From positions 41,297 through 105,296 of the forward strand of contig CALVAO010000007.1 in NCBI GenBank assembly GCA_944325515.1: 64,000 nt of DNA, written 5' to 3'. Below, one piece after another: positions 35,722 through 43,403 of this stretch. Numbering within the stretch: position 1 is the stretch's first letter; every line of letters starts with the position of its first letter. The DNA is from Candidatus Gastranaerophilales bacterium. Its GTDB lineage: Bacteria > Cyanobacteriota > Vampirovibrionia > Gastranaerophilales > Gastranaerophilaceae. The position numbers and the translations under genes were made by a program. The notes under the pieces were generated by a model. It saw nothing but the letters and a program-made list of their open reading frames with translations, was not told where the DNA came from and ran no database searches.

Positions 35722-36861
35722 ATGAATATAGAAACAAAATCAAATATAACAACAACAGCAGTAAACACAGCTACATCTTCCGGCAAAGCACAGGTAAAAG
35801 AAAATAATGGTTTTGCAGAAGAACTTAATAATCTGTCAGAAACCAAAAATGAAGAAAAGGCTGAAGAAAAAGAAGTTGAAAAAACGAATTCCAAAACAGA
35901 AGAAAAAGACAGTGTAAATAATGATATAAGAGTATCTGAAGACGAAAAAGGGAAAGAAACGGATGAAGATATCAATGATGTTATGAACGGGCTTCAAAAC
36001 GCAGTTGAAGAAATAAACAAGCTCAATCATACGGATGATAAATCAAAATTTCCCGTAAAGCCCAATAATCAATTGACCGATAATGAAGAAAAAGATAAGG
36101 ATAACAGCTTGATAAACAATGATATGAATATTCAAGAACCCAAAGATCCGTTTAATCAGCAAATGAATGCGAATATGAACTTTAACAGCAATAACGGACA
36201 GCCGTTTAATGCATATGTTATGCAGCAGCAGGAACTTGCAATTAACGAAAAAGATTTGGCTGAAGAAAAAGATATTCTGTCTACAATGAGTGAAAATATT
36301 GCTATTGCAAATAAGAACATGCTGCTTCAGCAGCAAAACACTCAAGAACAAGTTACAGAAGTTGAGCCGCAAAGAATTAAACAAAATATAAAAACCGTAC
36401 AAAATGAATCCGGCGTTAAAAAAGTTGATACCAAATCCAACATAACCGTTGAAACTGTTGTTAAATATGACAACGTAATAATGAATAAATCTGACGTGGA
36501 TTTTTTTGTTAATCTTGTTGAAAACGGAAGTGCAAATATTGATACACAACAGGCATTAAAATCTTATCAAGTTTCTAAAACACTTGCGGATTTAATTGCT
36601 AAGTCAATGAAAGATAATCAGCCTGTAAGAATAGATTTTGACAATAATATTTCTGTCATTATAAAAATAAGCAGGGAAGGAAAAATCTCCGCAGATTTTC
36701 TCCCAAGCTCACAGGTTGCAGAAGCATACTTAAAAGAAAATCTTCCGCTCCTAAGACAAAGATTTGACGACAACAATATAGAATACGATGAATTAAACGA
36801 ACGACGCCAAAAACAAGACGACGATAAGGAAAACAGAAGGAAGGACCGCAAAGATGAATGA
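35722..36861 (+). CDS. FliK-like hook/rod-length control protein (second copy, divergent)
   Basis: A 379-residue protein. Residues 1-240 are disordered, rich in Glu, Lys, Asn and Gln. The C-terminal 100 residues resemble a Flg_hook domain in layout: 'QPVRIDFDNNISVIIKISRE', 'GKISADFLPSSQVAEAYLKE' and 'NLPLLRQRFDDNNIEYDELN', ending in a basic tail 'RRQKQDDDKENRRKDRKDE'. The typical Pro-x-x-Leu-Gly core of FliK is not visible, so this is a remote call backed by its place between FliJ-like and hook-family genes. It overlaps the next gene by 8 bases. Confidence 0.62.
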   Translation: MNIETKSNITTTAVNTATSSGKAQVKENNGFAEELNNLSETKNEEKAEEKEVEKTNSKTEEKDSVNNDIRVSEDEKGKETDEDINDVMNGLQNAVEEINKLNHTDDKSKFPVKPNNQLTDNEEKDKDNSLINNDMNIQEPKDPFNQQMNANMNFNSNNGQPFNAYVMQQQELAINEKDLAEEKDILSTMSENIAIANKNMLLQQQNTQEQVTEVEPQRIKQNIKTVQNESGVKKVDTKSNITVETVVKYDNVIMNKSDVDFFVNLVENGSANIDTQQALKSYQVSKTLADLIAKSMKDNQPVRIDFDNNISVIIKISREGKISADFLPSSQVAEAYLKENLPLLRQRFDDNNIEYDELNERRQKQDDDKENRRKDRKDE

Positions 36862-37690
36862 TTTATACACCACAGCGATTAACACCCAGAAAGCAACCGT
36901 TGAATGGATGGATGTGCTTGCTGACAACCTTACTAATGTTTATACTCCGGGTTTCCGCGAAAACAAAGTTACATTTAAGACTTTTTTGGGCGGAGCTATA
37001 ATTGACAACAATGTTAAAAATCTGGGGCAAGGAAAATCTATTCCCGGAACTTCTAACGAGAATCTTTTCTTTGAAGGAAGCGGTTATTTTATTTTAAGGA
37101 CACCGGAAGGTAATGTTTCATATACGCGGTTGGGTGAATTTACGTTTGATTCAGAAGGTGTATATCGGGCAAAAAATGGTGCAACAGTTCAAGGTTATAT
37201 TCTTAATGATAAAGGCGAAATCATGTCCGGTACAAAATCTATAGCCGCGGATCTGTATGAAGAAACAGCCTTAAAAGGCGGTGCATTAAGCATTCCGACA
37301 ACAAATATAAAGCTCTGGATAGATCCAAATAACGGTAAGTTTTTAGGTAAATATGATGAATACGAAATAAAAAACGACGGTACAATATACGGTAAAGCTG
37401 ACGGCGGCAATCGTTCAGTTCCGCTATATAAAATCGCAACAGCCAACTTCCATAATCCAAACGGCTTATATGAAGTAAAAGACGGTATGTTTGTCGAAAC
37501 AGCAGAATCCGGCAAACCTGTTGTAGGACGCGGTGAAATACGCTCCGGACTGTTAGAACAGGCAAATACCGACTTCAAAAATAATATTGCAGACTATCAG
37601 CAGGCAAAAGTTCAGATGGAACTTGTTAATGCGCTTATCAAATCCAATAAAGAACTGCTGCAATCTGCAATGGAACTTGCAACTCAATAA
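36854..37690 (+). CDS. Flagellar hook/rod family protein (FlgE/FlgF/FlgG-like)
   Basis: A 278-residue axial protein. The N-terminus 'LYTTAINTQKATVEWMDVLA' with 'DNLTNVYTPGFRENKVTFKT' is the rod-hook motif, 'LFFEGSGYFILRTPEGNVSY' followed by 'TRLGEFTFDSEGVY' is the FlgF/FlgG-type core, and 'LVNALIKSNKELLQSAMELA' is a diverged C-terminal helix. The length fits FlgF or FlgG (about 250-260) better than FlgE, but the C-terminal motif departs from both. It is the last gene of the second fliJ-fliK-like module and is followed by a terminator. Confidence 0.85.
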   Translation: MNDLYTTAINTQKATVEWMDVLADNLTNVYTPGFRENKVTFKTFLGGAIIDNNVKNLGQGKSIPGTSNENLFFEGSGYFILRTPEGNVSYTRLGEFTFDSEGVYRAKNGATVQGYILNDKGEIMSGTKSIAADLYEETALKGGALSIPTTNIKLWIDPNNGKFLGKYDEYEIKNDGTIYGKADGGNRSVPLYKIATANFHNPNGLYEVKDGMFVETAESGKPVVGRGEIRSGLLEQANTDFKNNIADYQQAKVQMELVNALIKSNKELLQSAMELATQ

Positions 37691-37727
37691 TTTAATACTG
37701 GTAATAATTAGTTAAACTCCGTTTTAT

Positions 37728-37766
37728 AAAGGGATTAAGGTTTTCTTTAATTCCTTTTTATTTTTT
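37728..37766 (+). terminator. Rho-independent terminator of the second flagellar module
   Basis: An 11-bp stem with one G-T pair (37728-37738 with 37747-37757) followed by TT, A and a run of six T. It lies 38 bases after the hook-family stop and just before the convergent stop of the next gene. Confidence 0.7.
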
Positions 37767-38508
37767 AGAATGTAACTCTGCCGCTTACACCAATTAACGG
37801 ATTTGAATAATTTTCGCCGGTTGTAGCATATGCACTCATCTCTACATAACAGTCCGGATATTTGCGTTCATACTCACACTTGACGGATGCGCTGTTTTCA
37901 TCTACGGAAAATGCTGAGTTAAATCCTTTCCTTGTTGAATACGAAGCTGTTAGACCGTTATTCCCGTGCTGGTTGAATACTGAAAATTTATATGTGCTGA
38001 CCGGATTGCTGTACGAATATTCTACATTAGATTTCTGGTTGCCGATGTTATATTGAGCCTTGATATTTGTTCTTGTGGAACCCTCTTTTTTTTCTAAGCC
38101 GATTCCTGCTTTTTCTCCCAGAAATAATTTATAATCAGTGTCTTTATTCCTGTAAATAGCGTTGAGTGAAAATCCGCGCACCCTGTATTTGATATTTTTA
38201 AATACAGTTGATTTAGTTGTAGTTTCCGGAACTTTATCTTCAGTGTTTGTTACATTATATAAGGTTGTTTCTTTCTTTGGTTTAATAAATGCCGACTCTG
38301 CATAACTCGGCGTAGGACCTGCCGGAGGTTTGGGAGGTCTTTGTTTGAACAGTTTTTCTATACCCTCTCCTAAATCTTTTCCGCTGCGTTCCAGATTATG
38401 AAGAACATTCTCGACTTCAGCCGTTTCAAGAATAGCATCATCGACCTCTCTGTCATGTGCTATGTCCCAAAAGTCACCCAGTGATAATTCTTTTTTAGGT
38501 TCCGGCAT
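37765..38508 (-). CDS. Hypothetical protein with beta-rich, barrel-like C-terminus
   Basis: Unrecognised 247-residue protein. Residues 1-65 are charged and helical, 66-105 Pro/Thr-rich, and from about 105 to the end the chain shows regular alternating strands ('YRVRGFSLNAIYRNKDTDYK', 'TNIKAQYNIGNQKSNVEYSY', 'TYKFSVFNQHGNNGLTASYS', 'SASVKCEYERKYPDCYVEMS') ending in 'LIGVSGRVTF', with a terminal Phe as in outer-membrane barrels. Yet there is no signal peptide. The start has AAAGGAGAG 4 bases upstream, so a hidden N-terminal extension is unlikely. Localisation is therefore an open question. Confidence 0.65.
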   Translation of the reverse strand: MPEPKKELSLGDFWDIAHDREVDDAILETAEVENVLHNLERSGKDLGEGIEKLFKQRPPKPPAGPTPSYAESAFIKPKKETTLYNVTNTEDKVPETTTKSTVFKNIKYRVRGFSLNAIYRNKDTDYKLFLGEKAGIGLEKKEGSTRTNIKAQYNIGNQKSNVEYSYSNPVSTYKFSVFNQHGNNGLTASYSTRKGFNSAFSVDENSASVKCEYERKYPDCYVEMSAYATTGENYSNPLIGVSGRVTF

Positions 38509-38687
38509 ATTCTCTCCTTTGTATATATAAAGTATATATTTTATATAAAATTGCTTTTTTGTTACAAAAATTAATACATTCGGTTGATGTTTAAAAATTT
38601 TGTATAAAGTTTTGTTTCAAAATGCCGATAAAATAATTGACATATGAGAGAAAATCATTAAACCCCGTTTAGAAAGGTTTAACTAAT

Positions 38688-38939
38688 ATGGCAGGAATAA
38701 TTAATTTATTATCAAGAGTATTAACATCACAGCCGGCAGTACATTCGTCAGCTGTAACCAGAACCGGCAGTTCAAATCCTTTTGCTTCTGCTTCGTCCAG
38801 CAATCCATTTGTTACCCCGAAAAACAGTAATCCTTTTGCGTTCTACGGACAAAACCGTCCTGTAGCAGGCGGATATTTTGCGGGTTATTATAATAATCAG
38901 CCCAATATAGTCGGAAGACGTCTTTTTATAGAGGTATAG
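38688..38939 (+). CDS. Small protein with three NPF motifs, 83 aa
   Basis: Unrecognised. A helical N-terminus ('MAGIINLLSRVLTSQP') is followed by a Ser/Asn-rich stretch with Asn-Pro-Phe repeated three times within about 25 residues ('SSNPFAS', 'SSNPFVT', 'NSNPFAF'), then a Gly/Tyr/Asn-rich part and a hydrophobic end. There is no signal peptide. AAAGG lies 10 bases before the ATG, and a clear terminator follows the stop, so this is a self-standing gene. A further NPF occurs in the unrelated 49934 gene. Confidence 0.6.
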   Translation: MAGIINLLSRVLTSQPAVHSSAVTRTGSSNPFASASSSNPFVTPKNSNPFAFYGQNRPVAGGYFAGYYNNQPNIVGRRLFIEV

Positions 38940-38971
38940 ACTCAGAGATATACCGGATTACCCCAATTGAA

Positions 38972-39000
38972 AGCTGTATGGAATTTCCGTACAGCTTTTT
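38972..39000 (+). terminator. Rho-independent terminator
   Basis: An 11-bp stem with one G-T pair, AGCTGTATGGA with TCCGTACAGCT (38972-38996), and a run of five T, 33 bases after the NPF-protein stop. Confidence 0.8.
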
Positions 39001-39059
39001 AGTTTGCAGTAGTATTTTATGCTAAAATTATCCTAAGGAGATTTTTAAGGAGGAAGCAG

Positions 39060-41090
39060 ATGTATAAGAAACTATTATCATTTATGATTGCATCTCTATT
39101 AATTACTTCGCAATTAACGGTATTCGCTTCAAATACTGTGAGTGGAGAGAGTAATAACAAGCTTGAAGAAAATATTGTTATTCCCAAACGAATAGAAAAT
39201 GAAATATATAACTGCATTGTTCAAGTGTATGGCGAGCAACAAGCCAGAACTATATATGACAGGGTTATGCAGATTGCAAAAGAGTCACTTGAAAAAAGAC
39301 CGGAGTCATTGAAGAAAGAAGATTTGTCCAGAGCTGATGACTGGTATAAAGATGAGATTATATATATGTTTTATGTTGACCAGTTTGGCGTTGTTTCTCC
39401 GGAGAAACCTAATACTTTTCGTGACACATCAGCTATGTTTGAATATTTAAAAGATTTAGGGGTAACTACGCTCTACCTGCTTCCTTTTGCAGATTCTCCA
39501 ATGTCTGATGCAGGATTTGACGTAAAAAATCCACAGAATATCAGAGCCGATTTGGGCGGAAAAACCCAGTTTAAAGAATTTGTTGTAGAGGCAAAGAAAA
39601 ACGGTTTCAAAATAAAATCCGACCTTGTATTAAATCATATTTCTGATGAGCATGAATGGTTTCAAGACTTTTTAAAAGGTGACGTTTCTAAAAAAGACTA
39701 TTTTGTTGTAAAAGACAAAATGCCTAAATATAAAAAATATGTTGATGAAAAAATAGGTACAATAGTTGAGTATCAAGAAGAAAACGGTAAAATTTCAAAA
39801 AGACGTTTAATTTTTCCGGAGATTACCGATAATCATTACAGAAAAGTTGTTTTAAACGGAAAAGACTATTATTTTTATCATACTTTTTATCCGTTCCAGC
39901 TGGATATGAACTGGGAAAATCCGGAGGTTTTATATTACTGGCTGGATACTATCAATTATTGGACAAATACGGGTATAGATATATTTAGAATGGATGCAAT
40001 TCCTTATCTATCAAAGGAAGATGGCACTACAGCAGAAAATTTACCTAAAACGCATGCAATAGTAAAACTTTTGAGCTGCTATATACAGATGACAGCTCCG
40101 AGAACTGTAATACAGGCTGAAGCATGCCAGTACCCGAATGATATTCTCCCGTATTTCGGAAAAGAAAGAAAATTTAAAACAACTATAAACGGTGAAGAGA
40201 AAGAGATTAAAAGAACAGATGAATTTCAGATTGCATACCACTTCCCCTATATGCCTGCAATATGGGCTTCTCTGATTACCGGTGATAAACAGCACTTTAT
40301 AAATGCCTATAAACAGACACCGATAATTCCTTCTACAGCAAGCTGGGGGGTCTTTTTAAGAGTTCATGACGAATTAACATTAGAAATGATTGATACACAG
40401 ACAAGAGAAATCATATATAATGCCCTTGTTCCAAAGGGGGCTGAATTTAGAAAAGGTTTAGGTGTCAGCGGACGTCTTGCTAACTTCCTTGATAATGATC
40501 CGGACAGGATAGAAATGGCTTTTTCTATTCTTATGTCCATGCCGGGTATTCCTATTATTTATTATGGTGATGAAGTAGGCGTAAGAAATAATTTTGAAAA
40601 TGCAAAGAAAAGCGAAAAAGAGAGAATAGAAAAACACAAAACAAGCAAATTTAAACTGTTAAGTTATTTTGACAGCCGTGATATTAACAGGGGAGCTGTA
40701 CCTGCAAAACTATTTTACGGTGCATCTAAAGACTACTATGAATTTAACAGCAAAGTATATAAGAAAGTTAAAAATTTAATAGCACTGAGAAAGAGTCTTC
40801 CGTGCATGTCAAAAGGCGACTTCAAGCTGCTTACTACGAATTCGCCGGCGAATTTTGCTTATATAAGAAGCTACAAGGATGAAAAAATTCTGGTAATAAA
40901 TAATCTGTCAGATGAAAAGCTGGTAGCAGAAATAACAATACCGGTGGATGTGGTTTTAAAATCGGAAGGACATATTCATTATTTAAAAAACTTAATTAAT
41001 GATGATGATGTTAAAGTCGATATATCATTAACAAATCGCACAATGCACTTGAGAATAGCGCCTTACGGAACAGTCTGGCTAAAATTGTAA
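39060..41090 (+). CDS. Secreted GH13 alpha-amylase/trehalose-synthase-like glycosidase
   Basis: A 676-residue alpha-glucan-active enzyme. Residues 1-24 are a signal peptide (cut after 'TVFAS'). The TIM barrel starts near 95 with 'DEIIYMFYVDQFGV' and shows 'LGVTTLYLLPFADSP' and 'KSDLVLNHISDEHEWFQ'. Catalytic residues are visible: nucleophile D312 in 'IFRMDAIPYL', acid/base E354 in 'VIQAEACQ', and the third carboxylate D437 with H436 in 'RVHDELT'. A C-terminal beta domain closes the protein (about 580-676). The pattern is nearest to trehalose synthase and amylosucrase relatives, but those are mostly cytoplasmic. An extended -10 (39020-39028) and AAGGAGG precede it. Confidence 0.9.
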   Translation: MYKKLLSFMIASLLITSQLTVFASNTVSGESNNKLEENIVIPKRIENEIYNCIVQVYGEQQARTIYDRVMQIAKESLEKRPESLKKEDLSRADDWYKDEIIYMFYVDQFGVVSPEKPNTFRDTSAMFEYLKDLGVTTLYLLPFADSPMSDAGFDVKNPQNIRADLGGKTQFKEFVVEAKKNGFKIKSDLVLNHISDEHEWFQDFLKGDVSKKDYFVVKDKMPKYKKYVDEKIGTIVEYQEENGKISKRRLIFPEITDNHYRKVVLNGKDYYFYHTFYPFQLDMNWENPEVLYYWLDTINYWTNTGIDIFRMDAIPYLSKEDGTTAENLPKTHAIVKLLSCYIQMTAPRTVIQAEACQYPNDILPYFGKERKFKTTINGEEKEIKRTDEFQIAYHFPYMPAIWASLITGDKQHFINAYKQTPIIPSTASWGVFLRVHDELTLEMIDTQTREIIYNALVPKGAEFRKGLGVSGRLANFLDNDPDRIEMAFSILMSMPGIPIIYYGDEVGVRNNFENAKKSEKERIEKHKTSKFKLLSYFDSRDINRGAVPAKLFYGASKDYYEFNSKVYKKVKNLIALRKSLPCMSKGDFKLLTTNSPANFAYIRSYKDEKILVINNLSDEKLVAEITIPVDVVLKSEGHIHYLKNLINDDDVKVDISLTNRTMHLRIAPYGTVWLKL

Positions 41091-41107
41091 TTAATGATAT
41101 TATAAAG

Positions 41108-41145
41108 TATTCCTGCAAATTGATTTAATTTGCAGGAATATTTTT
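41108..41145 (+). terminator. Rho-independent terminator of the GH13 gene
   Basis: A 14-bp perfect stem (41108-41121 with 41127-41140), 5-base loop and five T, starting 18 bases after the stop. Confidence 0.85.
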
Positions 41146-41215
41146 GTTTAAGAAATCTCTGTTACAAATCGTTACATAAAAGCAAATTTTAAACTAATAA
41201 TGTTTTTATATATAT

Positions 41216-42589
41216 ATGGCTAGTGTGAATTTTCCAAATGTGAATATTTATCAGACAGGCAGAATAAACCAGACAGATTCTGGGAATAAACCTGCGCCAT
41301 CTGCAGCAGCTGCTAAAACGGTAACAGTACCGGCTTTTAGGGCTTACACTTCTGCTGTAACAGTCAGAACATCACTTGCAACAAAGGATGAAAAGAAAAA
41401 ATATGAAGAACTTTCTAATGAGTTAGATTTAAAATATAGGAAAAAGCTTGAGTTTGCCCTTAAATCCGGTCAGCTTCTTAAAAACAATTCCAATGATAAA
41501 TCAACTGTTCTTGATAATTTACATAAAATCATAACCGAAGAGAGAGACCCCGGTTTAGATAAAGTAAATATTTTGAAAGAATGTCTGGATATTCTGTCAA
41601 ATCCTTATGTTATAACTCAAACTTGCGAGGATATTCCACCAGTGTATCAACGACAAATTATAGGACTAATAACAGGTTTAAGCGAAGACCCTCACAAGAT
41701 AGCAGAAACAAAATGGGAACTTGATAATATGCACACGGGCACCTGTCCTGCTGCAAGTATTGAGTTTGATTTAGCCACAAAACATACTGCAGAATTCTTC
41801 AGAATGGTTGAAGGTTTAACTTCTCCTAAAAATGAAGTAACGAAAACGATAAATATGAATAATTTGTCAGAAAAAGCTTCTGATGCAATATGGCTTTTGA
41901 ACAAATTTAAGACCCCTTATGTAATGAAAAATTTTGATACTGCAGAAGTTTTATTAAAACCGGACGAGCACGCTATTATAAGAGCCCGAATTCAAAACCA
42001 TCATAAAGATGCGGGTGAACGTTCCATTATTGATGTTTTGATGCAGTCTACATTAATGCAGATAGGTTCTCAGCAAACATATAATTCTCTTACGGACAAA
42101 CGGGCACCAAATGCCTGGACACAAGAAGACGGTGGATTGATAGACTTTGAAAAAACGTATGTTGAGTCGGTTGTAGAAGATAAAAATACTACATCTGTAA
42201 CTTATCAGATTGTTGATGAAAACGGAAGGCTTGCAGGTTATGAAAAAGACTTTAAGACCATAAAAAAAGAACTGCTGGATACTCTGGATATGGGACACAA
42301 TATTATTATCGGATACACCTGGCCGGATCCGGAAAATGATAACAAGCTTGCAGGTCATGAAATTACTATTGTCGGGTATGAAACTAATGAAAAAGGCGAA
42401 TGTACATTTGTCTGCCAGGATTCTGATGATGAACTCTCCGAACCCGTTTATTTGACTGAAAGCTTTCTTCTGCCCAAAATTCACCACGCCGGACTTCCGG
42501 ATGAAATAGCTTCCCGCGATTTTAAGTTTGAAGAGAGCTGGAAAGTCGGATTGGATGAATTTCAAAAAATGAACAAAAAATCTGCTTAG
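41216..42589 (+). CDS. Putative papain-fold (C39-like) cysteine peptidase, cytoplasmic
   Basis: No named family is certain. The 457-residue protein has no signal peptide. A candidate catalytic set is ordered as in papain-fold enzymes: Cys177 in 'HTGTCPAASIEF' at the start of a helix, His381 in 'LAGHEITIVGYE', and Asp402 in 'VCQDSDDE' on the next strand. The His motif with the flanking 'NIIIGYTW' resembles C39/C47-type folds. The N-terminal 120 residues are helical. There is no Shine-Dalgarno site; a TATATA box lies directly before the ATG. Its stop overlaps the stop of the convergent amidohydrolase gene by 4 bases. The peptidase call is inference from motif order. Confidence 0.6.
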   Translation: MASVNFPNVNIYQTGRINQTDSGNKPAPSAAAAKTVTVPAFRAYTSAVTVRTSLATKDEKKKYEELSNELDLKYRKKLEFALKSGQLLKNNSNDKSTVLDNLHKIITEERDPGLDKVNILKECLDILSNPYVITQTCEDIPPVYQRQIIGLITGLSEDPHKIAETKWELDNMHTGTCPAASIEFDLATKHTAEFFRMVEGLTSPKNEVTKTINMNNLSEKASDAIWLLNKFKTPYVMKNFDTAEVLLKPDEHAIIRARIQNHHKDAGERSIIDVLMQSTLMQIGSQQTYNSLTDKRAPNAWTQEDGGLIDFEKTYVESVVEDKNTTSVTYQIVDENGRLAGYEKDFKTIKKELLDTLDMGHNIIIGYTWPDPENDNKLAGHEITIVGYETNEKGECTFVCQDSDDELSEPVYLTESFLLPKIHHAGLPDEIASRDFKFEESWKVGLDEFQKMNKKSA

Positions 42590-43392
42590 AATTTAAATAA
42601 TCTTCTTGCGTTGTTACACAAAAGATTGTTCAGTAGTTTTTCATCATTAAAATGTTCTGTAATTTTTACCTTAAACAGGTTCAAGTTTTTATCATAAATC
42701 TCTTTTTTCTGATTAAAATCACCGACAGGAGCGTCTGATGCCCACATTATACGATGGGTGTAATCTCCTTTTGCAGTATTTTTTAAACTTTCAATTAACA
42801 AAATTATGTCATCAATATCAACCCATGAAACGTCGGCATATATTGTAGCCGTTTCCTTTTCTATTGATTCAAGCATAATATCTATTGCTGCTTGATGAGA
42901 TTCTTCCGGTCCTGTAGAAAGATGTCCTAATATAACAGGAACGTCCGGAAATTGCTTTGCTTTTTCATATATTAAAAGCGGAGAAGAATATTTTGATTTT
43001 ATATGACCGGAATGGTATAGACAGGGTTTATTAAATTCTCTTGCAGCTTCCAAATATTTATCATACTTATCAGAATTTGCAGGCAGTTTTGTAAACTCCG
43101 GATGAAATTTCAACCCCAGAAAATCCGAATACTCACGCAGAAAATGACGTAAGATATTAGTATCCTGGCTTCTTTCAGCCTGACATACAAAAAGCGGTTT
43201 TATCTGTCTGTATTTTCTTGAAGCTTCCAGCATTTCCATGTTGGCTTGATACTCATCCTTGCCTGTATAGCTGTCAATTCCTGCGAGGTTAGAGCAGATA
43301 CCTGTATTATCACCTATAATTTTTAAAAGAAATTCCGGAGAAAATTCGCCCCAAAAAGAATTGCCAATATGAACATGTGCATCAACTATCAT
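42586..43392 (-). CDS. Amidohydrolase-family metal-dependent hydrolase
   Basis: A 268-residue member of the amidohydrolase superfamily (PF04909-like/TatD-like barrel). Metal ligands are visible: 'DAHVHIGN' at the N-terminus (HxH), 'LGLKFHPEF', 'CLYHSGH', 'VILGHLSTG' and 'WASDAPVGD' with the terminal Asp. Substrate is unknown; relatives include decarboxylases and lactonases. It follows the GT39-like gene by 11 bases, so they share an operon (radA, glycosyltransferase, amidohydrolase). The start has AGGAGAGTA upstream. Confidence 0.88.
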   Translation of the reverse strand: MIVDAHVHIGNSFWGEFSPEFLLKIIGDNTGICSNLAGIDSYTGKDEYQANMEMLEASRKYRQIKPLFVCQAERSQDTNILRHFLREYSDFLGLKFHPEFTKLPANSDKYDKYLEAAREFNKPCLYHSGHIKSKYSSPLLIYEKAKQFPDVPVILGHLSTGPEESHQAAIDIMLESIEKETATIYADVSWVDIDDIILLIESLKNTAKGDYTHRIMWASDAPVGDFNQKKEIYDKNLNLFKVKITEHFNDEKLLNNLLCNNARRLFKF

Positions 43393-43403
43393 AAATTACT
43401 CTC

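Noticed and set aside
36043..36549. 168-codon open frame antisense to the FliK-like gene
   Set aside because: Results from the A-rich, low-complexity sense strand; the Phe/Ile-rich product has no start signal.
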